In this document: positions 1 to 7,990 of the stretch, in pieces
How positions within the stretch are numbered: the first letter of the stretch is position 1
How the letters are laid out: every line of letters begins with the position of its first letter
Assembly: GCA_964589725.1 (NCBI GenBank)
Contig: CAZPUJ010000164.1
Coordinates: 1 to 29,162 of the forward strand
Direction: 5' to 3'
Length of the DNA: 29,162 bases
Source of the DNA: CAYSHJ01 sp964589725
GTDB lineage: Bacteria > Planctomycetota > Planctomycetia > Planctomycetales > Planctomycetaceae
Made by a program: the position numbers and the translations under genes
The notes under the pieces: model-generated
What the model was told of the DNA's origin: nothing
Database searches by the model: none
Seen by the model: only the letters and a program-made list of their open reading frames with translations

Positions 1-1
1 C

Positions 2-1060
2 GACACGCTTCGTGGCGGCAGCGGCAACGACGATCTCAATGGCCACTCGGAAGACGACTCGGTCGACGGCGGGGCCGGAAACGATTCGATCCAAGGTGGA
101 GCTGGCAACGATTATGTCAGCGGCGGCAATGGCGATGATACGGTCCTCGGACAAGACGACAGTTTTGATACTGTCAGTGGTGGCGCGGGCAACGATTCGC
201 TCGACGGCGGTGCCGGCACAACGGACCGGTTAGTGGAGGTCGCAGACGCGAACATGACGCTCTCGCCCACGCAGTTGTTTGGCGGCTTGGGCACCGACAG
301 TCTGGCGGGCTTCGAACATGCCAATCTCACGGGCTGCGCTGGCAACAACACCATCAACGCCAGCGCTTTTAACGGCTTGGTGACCTTGAGCGGTTCCGGC
401 GGAGATGATTCGCTGACTGGCACCACTGCCCTGGAAAGCGTGCTCAACGGAGACAACGGCAACGACACGCTCGTCGGTGGCAACCTGCACGACACGCTCA
501 ACGGCGGCGTTGGAAGCGACTCACTGACGGGAGGAACCGGCAACGACCAACTGTATGGCCAGGACGGTGACGGCGACACCCTTATTGGTGACACTGGCAA
601 TGACACGCTCGATGGCGGAAGCGGCCTCGGTGACACGGTGATCGCGTCGGGCAACGTCAACTTCACGCTGACCAACTCGCAGCTCACGGGCAGCGGCACC
701 GATTCGCTGTTCGGCATCGAGGCCGCGAATCTCACCGGCGGTACGGGCAACAACACGCTCAATGCCGGCGCGTTTACCGGCAACGTGACGCTTATCGGCG
801 CGGCGGGTAATGACACTCTGATTGGCGGTTCGGGGAATGACTCGCTTCAGGGAGACGTCGGCAACGACTTGCTGAAGGGTCGAGACGGCAACGATCTCCT
901 CAAAGGTGGCAACGACACGCTGACGACGGGCAGTGACAACGACACACTCAACGGCGGCAACGGCAACGACACACTCACGGGCGGCATTGGCAACGATGGA
1001 CTGTCGGGATATTCCGGCAACGATGTGCTCAACGGCAGCGCGGGCAACGACACGCTGTAG
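2..1060 (+). CDS. RTX-like calcium-binding repeat protein, C-terminal part, ending at an in-frame TAG
   Basis: The frame is open from the window edge, so the N-terminus is missing. About 352 codons are visible. It is made of glycine/aspartate-rich nonapeptides of the GGxGNDxLx type (for example GGSGNDDLNG and GGNGNDTLTGG). In RTX proteins these repeats bind Ca2+ and form a parallel beta-roll, usually in secreted or surface proteins. Two copies of a longer module interrupt the nonapeptides, starting near residues 78 and 213 counted from the window edge. Each contains an LTxxQL...GTDSLxGxEAANLTG...NNT(I/L)NAxAF core. No catalytic domain is visible, so the function of the whole protein is unknown. 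The frame stops at TAG (1058-1060), but the repeats continue in the same frame beyond it. Family assignment is secure. Whether the gene is intact is not. Confidence 0.8.
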   Translation, partial: DTLRGGSGNDDLNGHSEDDSVDGGAGNDSIQGGAGNDYVSGGNGDDTVLGQDDSFDTVSGGAGNDSLDGGAGTTDRLVEVADANMTLSPTQLFGGLGTDSLAGFEHANLTGCAGNNTINASAFNGLVTLSGSGGDDSLTGTTALESVLNGDNGNDTLVGGNLHDTLNGGVGSDSLTGGTGNDQLYGQDGDGDTLIGDTGNDTLDGGSGLGDTVIASGNVNFTLTNSQLTGSGTDSLFGIEAANLTGGTGNNTLNAGAFTGNVTLIGAAGNDTLIGGSGNDSLQGDVGNDLLKGRDGNDLLKGGNDTLTTGSDNDTLNGGNGNDTLTGGIGNDGLSGYSGNDVLNGSAGNDTL

Positions 1061-1261
1061 GGCGGCGGTGGCAACGACACCTTGCTCGGCGGAGCGGACA
1101 GAGACATCCTGTTAGGCGGCAACGGCAACGACTTGCTCAATGGCCAAGGGAGCACGGACACGCTCAGCGGCGACGCCGGGACGAATGCGTTCGTCGACAT
1201 CGCCGATCGCATCGAAGGCTTCGCGATCAGCCCGCTTCCATCGTGGGTCAACGCGACGTGA
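1061..1261 (+). pseudogene. In-frame continuation of the RTX repeat gene after the TAG codon
   Basis: Directly after the TAG at 1058-1060 the same frame stays open for 66 codons to TGA at 1259-1261. It encodes three more repeats (GGGGNDTLLGG, GGNGNDLLNG and STDTLSGDAG) and a plausible end (IEGFAISPLPSWVNAT). The codon at the stop falls on a variable position of the repeat (DTL-x-GG), so one point change from CAG, AAG or GAG would explain it. The likely readings are a recent nonsense mutation, a sequencing error, or amber readthrough. Confidence 0.65.
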
Positions 1262-1479
1262 AGTTCCGCGTTCACCAGGAGCTCCGTTCTCGCTTTCGGT
1301 GCCGGACTTGCCGCCGTCAGTCTTTCGCCAATCAACGGTTCCGTTCGCATTCGCCGAGTCGTGTTAGGGAAAACCGACCTTTCCCAAAAATTTTCTTGGG
1401 AAGTTGACCCTCTCCGGTTAAACTATTCACCAAGCCGACGACTGCCCTCCTCGCACGATCGCTCGGCAGTTCCTTTTCC

Positions 1480-1641
1480 GTGGCTCTTTGACAGGAGGAC
1501 AATGTGTCAGAACCACCGGGCCAGCATGGCGGGGTCGTTACACGGAAGTGACGGTCCTTTCGGAACGGATGTCAGGGATCGGTCTTTTACACCTCGAATC
1601 TGCACATTCCCCGTCCGGCCTGTGGCCCGGCGGGGTTTTTT
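1480..1641 (+). ncRNA. Candidate small RNA or structured leader with GGA-loop hairpins
   Basis: A stem formed by GTGG (1480-1483) with CCAC (1513-1516), and TGACA (1489-1493) with TGTCA (1505-1509), presents GGAGGACAATG in its loop. It is followed by a GCCA-GCA-TGGC hairpin (1520-1530), a CAC-GGAA-GTG hairpin (1541-1550), further GGA triplets near 1562-1578, and the terminator at 1609-1641. GGA in hairpin loops is the recognition feature of CsrA/RsmE proteins, and CsrB/RsmZ-type RNAs end in such terminators. No promoter was identified and the 5' end is a guess. A short peptide gene using the loop AGGAGG and ATG is the alternative. Confidence 0.3.
1609..1641 (+). terminator. Rho-independent terminator
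   Basis: CCCCG-T-CCGG pairs with CCGG-CGGGG around a short loop (about 1620-1627), followed by a run of six T (1636-1641). The single bulged T does not disrupt the GC-rich stem. It lies well upstream of typA, so it ends some upstream transcript rather than typA. Confidence 0.75.
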
Positions 1642-1819
1642 GTTGGTGAGGCAAATCAAACTTCTCGCTTGTCAGCTCCACGCCGCGTCCCGGTAATTCT
1701 CGCCGTCACCCTAGCCGGAGATTCTCTTTCATGTTTCGGCACTACCTGCTACATTTCTCCCCCCCTTGTTCCGCCGCCATTTGACCTATCCCCACGCTCC
1801 CCGTCCGAACTGAAACAGA

Positions 1820-3703
1820 ATGCCCAGCTCAGCGACTTTGATTCGCCCGCACAAAGTGTCTACTCACGCTCACAACAAGGACGCCCCGCGCCGCCGCGAC
1901 GACATTCGCAACATCGCGATCATCGCCCACGTTGATCACGGCAAGACGACGCTCGTCGACGCGTTGCTCAAACAGAGCGGCCAGTTTCGCGAGTCGCAAC
2001 TTCAGGGCGAGTGCATTCTAGACTCGAACGACCTGGAGCGGGAGCGCGGCATCACGATCCTCGCGAAGAACATCGCCCTGACCTACAAGGGCGTGAAGAT
2101 CAACATCATGGACACGCCGGGCCACGCGGACTTTGGTGGCGAGGTCGAGCGGGTGCTCGGCATGGCTGACGGCGTGCTGATTTTGGTCGATGCGTTCGAA
2201 GGCCCGAAGCCGCAGACGCGGTTCGTGACCACGAAAGCGTTGGAGCGAAAGCTCAAGCCGCTGGTCGTGATCAACAAGATCGACCGGCCCGACTGCCGTC
2301 CACAGGAAGTGCTCAGCGAGGTCTTCGACCTATTCGTCGAACTCGGCGCGGATAACGACACGCTCGACTTCCCCTACGTATTCGCCAGTGGCCGCGAGGG
2401 CTATGCGACGGATGACCCGAAGGTCCGCACGAATGATGTGCAAGCCTTGCTCGACAAGGTGCTCGAATTCGTGCCGGGGCCGATCGTCGACAACGACAGC
2501 CCGTTGCAAATGATGGTCACGACGCTGGAGTGGTCTGAATACGTCGGCCGCATCGCGATCGGCCGGGTCATCAGCGGCAGCGTGACGAAGGGCCAGAAGA
2601 TCGCCGTGATGAAGGCGGACGGGTCAGCGTTGCCAGGTGAAGTCGTGGCCGTCAATTTGTTCGACAAGCTGGGCCGCTTCGAAGTCGAAAAGGCCGAAGC
2701 GGGTGACATCGTCGCTCTCGTCGGTTTGCCGAATCCGGAAATCGGCGACACGGTCGCTGACCGCTTCACGCCGCGAGCCTTGCCACGTATCGCCGTCGAC
2801 GAGCCGACGTTGTCGATGCTCTTCACGATCAACGACTCGCCCCTGGCCGGCAAGGACGGCGGCAAATTCCTCACCAGCCGCCACATTCGCGAGCGGCTCA
2901 TGCGCGAACTCGAATGCAACGTCGCGTTGCGTGTCGAAGAAGCGGACTCGAAGGAAAAATTTATCGTCTCCGGCCGCGGCATTCTGCACCTGTCGGTGCT
3001 GATCGAAACGATGCGCCGCGAAGGCTATGAACTTTCGGTCGGCAAGCCGCAGGTCATCATCAAAGAGATCGGCGGCAAGAAGTGCGAGCCGTTCGAGACG
3101 CTCACGATTGACGTTCCCTCCGAGAGCGTCGGCGCGGTGATCGAGCCGACGTGCGCTCGCCGAGGCCAGTTGATCGATATGACCGCCAGCGAAAACGGCA
3201 TCTCGCACCTGACATTTTCAATTCCCGCGCGCGGCCTGATTGGCCTGCGAACGCGGCTGCTCAACGCGACGAAGGGCGAGGCGGTCATCCATCACCGCTT
3301 CGAACGCTACAAGCCGTGCGAGGGCGAAGTGCCGCACCGCGCCAACGGCGTGCTGGTCTCGCAAGCGAACGGCAAGGTCGTCGGCTTTGCGATGTTCAAG
3401 CTGCAGGAACGCACCGACATGTTCGTCAAACCGGGCGATGAGGTGTACGAGGGCATGATCGTCGGTGAGAACTCGCGCGAGAACGACATGGTCGTCAACC
3501 CGATCAAAGAGAAGAAGCTGTCCAACATGCGCAGCGCGGGCAACGATGAGAACATCATCCTAAAACCGCCCCGCGACATGTCGCTGGAAATCGCACTCGA
3601 GTACATCGAGGACGACGAGTACGTCGAAGTCACTCTCAAAACAATCCGCCTGCGAAAGGTCGTGCTCCTCGAAAACGAGCGGAAGCGATTGCGATTGAGA
3701 TAA
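1820..3703 (+). CDS. typA: Translational GTPase TypA/BipA
   Basis: 627 codons, slightly longer than the usual 605-615 because of a roughly 28-residue basic N-terminal extension. The GTPase motifs are in order: G1 AHVDHGKT (36-43), switch I RGITI (76-80), DTPGH (98-102) and NKID (152-155). An EF-G-like domain II/III region and the BipA-specific C-terminal domain follow (PARGLIGLRTRLLNATKGEA). BipA binds the 70S ribosome and assists 50S assembly and stress or cold adaptation. The ATG at 1820 is used because no later in-frame ATG precedes the G1 motif. No Shine-Dalgarno sequence is obvious. It lies alone downstream of a terminator and upstream of ftsY, separated from ftsY by about 190 bp holding a long hairpin. 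Confidence 0.97.
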   Translation: MPSSATLIRPHKVSTHAHNKDAPRRRDDIRNIAIIAHVDHGKTTLVDALLKQSGQFRESQLQGECILDSNDLERERGITILAKNIALTYKGVKINIMDTPGHADFGGEVERVLGMADGVLILVDAFEGPKPQTRFVTTKALERKLKPLVVINKIDRPDCRPQEVLSEVFDLFVELGADNDTLDFPYVFASGREGYATDDPKVRTNDVQALLDKVLEFVPGPIVDNDSPLQMMVTTLEWSEYVGRIAIGRVISGSVTKGQKIAVMKADGSALPGEVVAVNLFDKLGRFEVEKAEAGDIVALVGLPNPEIGDTVADRFTPRALPRIAVDEPTLSMLFTINDSPLAGKDGGKFLTSRHIRERLMRELECNVALRVEEADSKEKFIVSGRGILHLSVLIETMRREGYELSVGKPQVIIKEIGGKKCEPFETLTIDVPSESVGAVIEPTCARRGQLIDMTASENGISHLTFSIPARGLIGLRTRLLNATKGEAVIHHRFERYKPCEGEVPHRANGVLVSQANGKVVGFAMFKLQERTDMFVKPGDEVYEGMIVGENSRENDMVVNPIKEKKLSNMRSAGNDENIILKPPRDMSLEIALEYIEDDEYVEVTLKTIRLRKVVLLENERKRLRLR

Positions 3704-3716
3704 GCATTCGGGTTTG

Positions 3717-3772
3717 AACCACAAAGGCTCGTAGCCACAAAGAGGAATGCCGCCCTTCGTGCCTTTGTGGTT
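3717..3772. repeat. 12-bp perfect inverted repeat (hairpin) downstream of typA
   Basis: AACCACAAAGGC (3717-3728) is the exact reverse complement of GCCTTTGTGGTT (3761-3772), with a 32-nt loop that contains a further partial copy (GCCACAAAG). It starts 13 bases after the typA stop. It has no T-tract on the plus strand, so it may be a REP-like element or an mRNA 3'-stabilising hairpin rather than a canonical terminator. Confidence 0.75.
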
Positions 3773-3896
3773 TACCCTCTTCGCCGATGACGAGGCGACT
3801 TCCAGGAACAGGTCAGGTGGTACCGACGGACAAAGGGCACCTACGGACTTCCCGCGTTTATGAAAGGCCGGATACGGCTGATGAAAGACTCCGAGA

Positions 3897-4835
3897 ATGG
3901 GCCTCTTTGACAAACTCAAAGCGGGCTTGGCGAAGACCAAGCAACTGCTGCAATCCGATGTTCGCGACTTGTTCAAGGCGGGCGACATCCTCGACGAGCC
4001 GAAGCTCGTCGAGTTCGAGAAGCGACTGGTCCTCACGGACATGGGCGTCGCCGCCGCCAATGCGATCCTTGCCGAACTGCGCGACAAGCATCTCGGCCGA
4101 ACAGTTGTTATCGACGAGATTTGGCAGACGATCAGGGACAAGCTCAAAAGCTTGCTGCGCGGTGACGGCAATTCGAGTTGGGATGTCAACAATCCGCTGT
4201 CACCACTCAAGCTTTCGTCAGGCAAACCGACGGTCATATTGGTCGCCGGCGTCAACGGCTCCGGCAAGACCACCTCGATCGCCAAGCTCGCCAATCTCTT
4301 GATGAGCAACGGCAAATCGGTCGTGCTCGCCGCCGGAGACACGTTTCGTGCTGCGGCCGTGGAACAATTGGCCCTGTGGAGCCAACGACTCGGCTGCGAC
4401 ATCGTCACCAAACCGAGTGGCACCGACCCCGCCAGCGTCGCCTTTGCCGGTTGCGAGCACGCTCTCAACAACGGGAAGGACATCGTCATTGTCGACACTG
4501 CGGGCCGACTGCAAACGGCTCACAACCTGATGCAGGAGCTGACCAAGATTCATCGTGTCATCAGCAAAAAGGTCGAAGGCGCGCCGCACGAAGCCCTCTT
4601 GGTGCTCGACGCCACCACCGGCCAGAACGGACTCAGCCAAGCCAAGAATTTTTCCGATGCGATCAACTGCACTGGCCTGATCCTGGCGAAGCTCGACGGC
4701 ACCGCGAAGGGGGGAGTCGTCGTCGCCATTCGCCAGCAGATGGGCATCCCCGTGAAATACGTCGGCGTCGGTGAACAACTCGACGACTTGGAAGTCTTCA
4801 ACCCCGACAGCTTCGTCGACGCGCTGTTTGCGTGA
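3897..4835 (+). CDS. ftsY: Signal recognition particle receptor FtsY
   Basis: 312 codons. An amphipathic start (MGLFDKLKAGLAKTKQ) is typical of the FtsY membrane-targeting helix. The four-helix N domain (about 20-90) and the SRP-GTPase G domain follow. Visible motifs are GVNGSGKTT (118-126), DTFRAAA (148-154), DTAGR (200-204), AKLDGTAKGG, and the C-terminal GVGEQLDDLEVFNPDSFVDALF. The acidic A domain of the E. coli protein is absent, as in many bacteria. FtsY docks the ribosome-SRP complex at the membrane and hands the nascent chain to SecYEG (secY lies in this same window). The start ATG is fixed by the conserved N-terminal helix. Confidence 0.97.
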   Translation: MGLFDKLKAGLAKTKQLLQSDVRDLFKAGDILDEPKLVEFEKRLVLTDMGVAAANAILAELRDKHLGRTVVIDEIWQTIRDKLKSLLRGDGNSSWDVNNPLSPLKLSSGKPTVILVAGVNGSGKTTSIAKLANLLMSNGKSVVLAAGDTFRAAAVEQLALWSQRLGCDIVTKPSGTDPASVAFAGCEHALNNGKDIVIVDTAGRLQTAHNLMQELTKIHRVISKKVEGAPHEALLVLDATTGQNGLSQAKNFSDAINCTGLILAKLDGTAKGGVVVAIRQQMGIPVKYVGVGEQLDDLEVFNPDSFVDALFA

Positions 4836-4983
4836 CCTGAAGGCTCTGTGGGATGGAGTGCCAATCCGTCCTATCAGCAATCCGGGATTGGCACGTCTCC
4901 AAAGCCGCGCTACAGTCCCGCCCGCTGGTCGCCACTCTCGCGCGACCGATACTCGATCCGTCGTTCTCGGAAGCCTGATCGTG

Positions 4984-5691
4984 ATGTCGAAACGCTGGCG
5001 CAAGTGCGTGTTTTGGATCGCGGCCTTAGTCGGCCTCGGAGCGCTGAGCGCTCCCGCGATAAAGGACATCCGTGACCGCGTTGTTCCTAAAAGATTTGGA
5101 GTCGTCGAACCCGGCAAGATCTATCGCAGTGGCCAGTTGCATCGAGCATTGGTACAAAGCACGCTCCAAAAGAATCACATCGCGGTGGTTATCGACCTCA
5201 CTCACGACGACCCTGGCAATCCCGATCAACGAGCCGAACAATTCGCAATTCAAGACCTTGGCCTGATCGGCTATCGCTTTCCAATGAGTGGTAATGGTAC
5301 TGGCGACCCCGATCACGTCGCGCGAGCCGTCGCCGCCTTGGCCGTCGCTCACGACCAAGGCCATCCGACACTCGTCCACTGTGCCGCGGGAACTCAACGC
5401 ACCGGCTGCGTCGTCGCAACGTATCGCTTGCTCGTCCGAGGTGATTCGCCTCAAGATGTCCTCGCCGAACTTCAACACTACGGCTGGCACCCGCAACGCC
5501 ACCGAGTGCTGTTGGATTTCCTCAACGCTCACCTGCCGGAGTTTGCCGAACGACTGGTGCAACTCGGCACGTTGTCGCATATGCCCAAGTCGATTCCTGT
5601 ACTCACGATCAACTCCGAATCGAGAACCTCGGAGCAAACTGCCGCAGCAACTGCAACACATCAACGGCCAATTCGCGCAGCCCGGCGCTGA
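4984..5691 (+). CDS. Membrane-anchored protein-tyrosine / dual-specificity-type phosphatase
   Basis: 235 residues. The N-terminus has a short basic segment and one hydrophobic span (about 8-25, CVFWIAALVGLGALSAPA), giving a membrane anchor or uncleaved signal. The catalytic loop is HCAAGTQRTG (132-141), the CX5R signature with nucleophile Cys133 and Arg139. The upstream 'YRSGQL' and 'VIDLT' segments are typical of DSP/tyrosine phosphatase-like proteins. Substrate is unknown: a phosphoprotein, phosphoinositide or nucleotide are all possible. GTG at 4981 is an equally possible start. The frame is open further upstream, but that would overlap ftsY. The gene follows ftsY by about 150 bp and ends 2 bp from the stop of the convergent hem/cob gene. 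Confidence 0.85.
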   Translation: MSKRWRKCVFWIAALVGLGALSAPAIKDIRDRVVPKRFGVVEPGKIYRSGQLHRALVQSTLQKNHIAVVIDLTHDDPGNPDQRAEQFAIQDLGLIGYRFPMSGNGTGDPDHVARAVAALAVAHDQGHPTLVHCAAGTQRTGCVVATYRLLVRGDSPQDVLAELQHYGWHPQRHRVLLDFLNAHLPEFAERLVQLGTLSHMPKSIPVLTINSESRTSEQTAAATATHQRPIRAARR

Positions 5692-5693
5692 CT

Positions 5694-7223
5694 TTAGACA
5701 ACGGCCTGTTCGGCCTGCATGATGGCTGAGAAAATGCCGTTCCAAGTGTGTTCGGCCGCCTCCACAGAAACCGGAAGTCCGACTTCTCGACACGTTGCCG
5801 TCGTCACTGGGCTGATGCTGGCCACTCGAATTCTCTGGCCAATGTTTGGCCATGCGGCCGATGGCAACATCCGCACGATGTTGCGGGCAATCGCGGGACT
5901 ACTCACGCCGATCCAATCCAGGTTGCCATTTGTCAGCAACTCGACAACATCGTCCGGCCAGGATTCGAGATCGTGATGCCGGTACGCAATCACCTCTTCG
6001 AGAAGTGCTCCCGCCGACGTGAGTTCTGTCCGCAAGACATCCCGCGCACGATCGGCGCGCACCCACAAGACCCGCTGGTTCGCCACCAGCGGACGCAGCG
6101 CCTCAACTAGACCTTCGGATCGAAAGGTCGAGGGTACGATGTCAGCTCGAACATGAAATTCGTTCAGCGCCTCGGCGGTGGATCGCCCGATTGCCGCCAA
6201 TCGCGCTTGCCCCAACGCGCGCAAATCCAAGCCGATTTTCCAAAGCCGACTAAAGAAGCTCCGCACGCCGTTGACACTGGTGAACACAATCCAATTCCTA
6301 TCGCCAAGGTGTCGCATCACGTCGTCCACAGGAGCCCACGTTTCTGGCGGGTCAATTCGCAAGGTCGGCATCAGCACCGGTTCGGCACCGAGTTCCAGAA
6401 TCCGACTGAACTGCGGCTCGGCTTGTTCTTCAGCACGTGTCACTCCAATTCGCTTGCCGAACAGGGGACGCTGCTCGAACCACGCAATTCGTTCACGCTG
6501 CCTCACACACTCGCCAACCACAATCAGCGACGGCGGCCGTAATCCGGCGGTCGCCACTTCTGCCGCAATTGTCGCCAACGTGCCAGTCACGGTTCGCTGA
6601 GTCGGTAGACTGGCCTGGCTGATCACAGCGGCCGCCGTTTCTGACCCTTTCCCAGCCGCGATGAGGCTTTCTGCGATGTGCGGCAGTCGGTGTAACCCCA
6701 TGTAAAAAACCAACGTACCGGGAAATTGCGCGAGTGCGGTAAAGTCGAGCCGAGGTCCGTTCTTCTCAGGATCTTCATGCCCCGTGACAAAAGCCACTGC
6801 CGACGCCTGCTCACGATGCGTCACTGAGATTCCCGAATACTCGGCTGCGGCGATTGCCGCCGTCACACCCGGAACGACTTCAAAGGCAATGCCCGCCTGT
6901 GCGAGAGCAGCCGCCTCCTCGCTTCCGCGTCCAAAGACAAAAGGATCGCCTCCCTTGAGCCGCACGACGGTCTTGCCCTCGCGAGCCGCCTCGATCAGCT
7001 GACGGTTGATATCCGACTGATCCAGCCGGAGCCCAGTGCCATCGCACACTCGACACGTCCGGATCGCTGTCGCCGCCGTATGCCGCAGTATCCTGGAATT
7101 GACGAGACCATCATAAAGAACGAGGTCCGCACGTCTAAGACACTCAAGGCCGCGCAACGTCAGCAACCCCGGATCACCGGGGCCTGCCCCAACGAGATAC
7201 ACAACCCCAAAAGACTTTGCCAC
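5694..7223 (-). CDS. Fused uroporphyrinogen-III C-methyltransferase / uroporphyrinogen-III synthase
   Basis: 509 residues from the GTG at 7223 (a GTG at 7256 would add 11). Residues about 7-250 are the tetrapyrrole methylase domain (SUMT, CobA type): VYLVGAGPGDPGLLTL at 8-23, YDGLVN at 37-42, RLKGGDPFVFGRGSEEA at 88-104, and PGVTAA. It makes precorrin-2 from uroporphyrinogen III using SAM. Residues about 256-500 are a HemD domain (GKRIGVTRA; VFTSVNGVRSFF; GVSSPAIARNI), which cyclises hydroxymethylbilane to uroporphyrinogen III. The fusion couples formation of the branch-point compound to its diversion to siroheme/cobalamin, although the HemD domain can also serve haem. No other tetrapyrrole gene is adjacent. 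Confidence 0.93.
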   Translation of the reverse strand: MAKSFGVVYLVGAGPGDPGLLTLRGLECLRRADLVLYDGLVNSRILRHTAATAIRTCRVCDGTGLRLDQSDINRQLIEAAREGKTVVRLKGGDPFVFGRGSEEAAALAQAGIAFEVVPGVTAAIAAAEYSGISVTHREQASAVAFVTGHEDPEKNGPRLDFTALAQFPGTLVFYMGLHRLPHIAESLIAAGKGSETAAAVISQASLPTQRTVTGTLATIAAEVATAGLRPPSLIVVGECVRQRERIAWFEQRPLFGKRIGVTRAEEQAEPQFSRILELGAEPVLMPTLRIDPPETWAPVDDVMRHLGDRNWIVFTSVNGVRSFFSRLWKIGLDLRALGQARLAAIGRSTAEALNEFHVRADIVPSTFRSEGLVEALRPLVANQRVLWVRADRARDVLRTELTSAGALLEEVIAYRHHDLESWPDDVVELLTNGNLDWIGVSSPAIARNIVRMLPSAAWPNIGQRIRVASISPVTTATCREVGLPVSVEAAEHTWNGIFSAIMQAEQAVV

Positions 7224-7424
7224 GTGGAATTCCGATGCGACCAAGCCCCAAACCACGTCAATTGTCGCAGCAACGGAAGAATTGCAAACACGGGCTTCGC
7301 AGCATCATACGCTTACAGCAAGCCACCCGCTAAACGATAAATAGCGCGAAGGCATTCGTTACTACGGCGACGGCCATGTTCGGCAGACTCCAACGCAATT
7401 GTCAGAGAATGACACGAATAAGAG

Positions 7425-7967
7425 TCAACTCTTAACCGTGACAGCAAGTCGAGTTGCCTCACCAACAAGTTCCAGATACGCCAGTCTCGCACCGTCGGCC
7501 AAACGCCGATTCGCGATGCGGACAATTCGCGTGTATCCACCCGGGCGATCCATGAACCGTGGGGCGATTTTGTCAAGCAATAAATTCAAAACCCGACGAC
7601 TTCTCAAGACGTCAAACAACTGCCGCCGACGCTGAATGTACCTTGCTTGGGCCTGTAACCAAGTTTGCCCCTCCTTCGAACTGCGCCATCTCTTCCACTC
7701 GTCGCTACCACGCGCATGCGAACAAATCAATTTTGACGCCGCCGACTCAAAGCGTTTTGCCTGCACGGCAACGGTGATCAACCGTTCGACAACTCGACGA
7801 ACCTCCTTCGCCTTCTCCAGCGTCGTACGAATCCGGCCCTCTGCGACCGAACAGCCCGCTGTGTCCCGATCACACGTCAAAATAATCGACCGCGACAAAT
7901 TCCGAAAAAGTGCCACCCGGTGGGCACCAGTTCTTCCCAGCCTTCGTCCCCGCACCTTATGACGCAT
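7425..7967 (-). CDS. rplQ: 50S ribosomal protein L17, with large internal insertion
   Basis: 180 residues, against about 115-130 in most bacteria. Conserved parts are MRHKVRGRRLGRTGAHRVALFRNL at the start, RIRTTLEKAKEVRRVVERLI (45-64), and PRFMDRPGGYTRI...LAYLELV at the end. About 45 residues rich in W, Q and R (about 73-118) sit between the two core halves, and a shorter insertion lies near 31-43. L17 lies near the peptide exit tunnel. It is the last gene of the ribosomal superoperon, 23 bp after rpoA. No clear terminator follows it. Confidence 0.95.
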   Translation of the reverse strand: MRHKVRGRRLGRTGAHRVALFRNLSRSIILTCDRDTAGCSVAEGRIRTTLEKAKEVRRVVERLITVAVQAKRFESAASKLICSHARGSDEWKRWRSSKEGQTWLQAQARYIQRRRQLFDVLRSRRVLNLLLDKIAPRFMDRPGGYTRIVRIANRRLADGARLAYLELVGEATRLAVTVKS

Positions 7968-7990
7968 TTCCGCTCACCAATAAATAAAGT

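Larger units (their letters stand above)
1262..1819. other. 558-bp intergenic region between the RTX gene and typA
   Basis: No convincing protein-coding gene was found. From left to right it contains a short perfect hairpin (TTCCCAA at 1381-1387 with TTGGGAA at 1396-1402), a cluster of hairpins with GGA in their loops (about 1480-1570), an intrinsic terminator (1609-1641), and a pyrimidine-rich stretch leading to typA. An AGGAGG five bases before an ATG at 1502 opens a 64-codon frame, but that frame reads through the terminator and has no recognisable protein features. No tRNA or rRNA was seen. Confidence 0.6.

Noticed and set aside
112..1350. Long minus-strand open frames opposite the RTX repeats (P/S/L-rich, about 230 and 167 codons)
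   Set aside because: They are mirror images of the GGxGNDTL repeats, giving SLPxPPxSVSLP strings. The plus-strand frame is the recognised RTX repeat.
1480..1641. Bacterial 4.5S SRP RNA
   Set aside because: The conserved GGAAGGnAGCAG loop region is absent, although ftsY is nearby.
1502..1696. Small protein gene with perfect Shine-Dalgarno
   Set aside because: The frame runs straight through the intrinsic terminator and the sequence shows no domain, signal or conserved pattern. It is kept only as an alternative reading of the RNA candidate.
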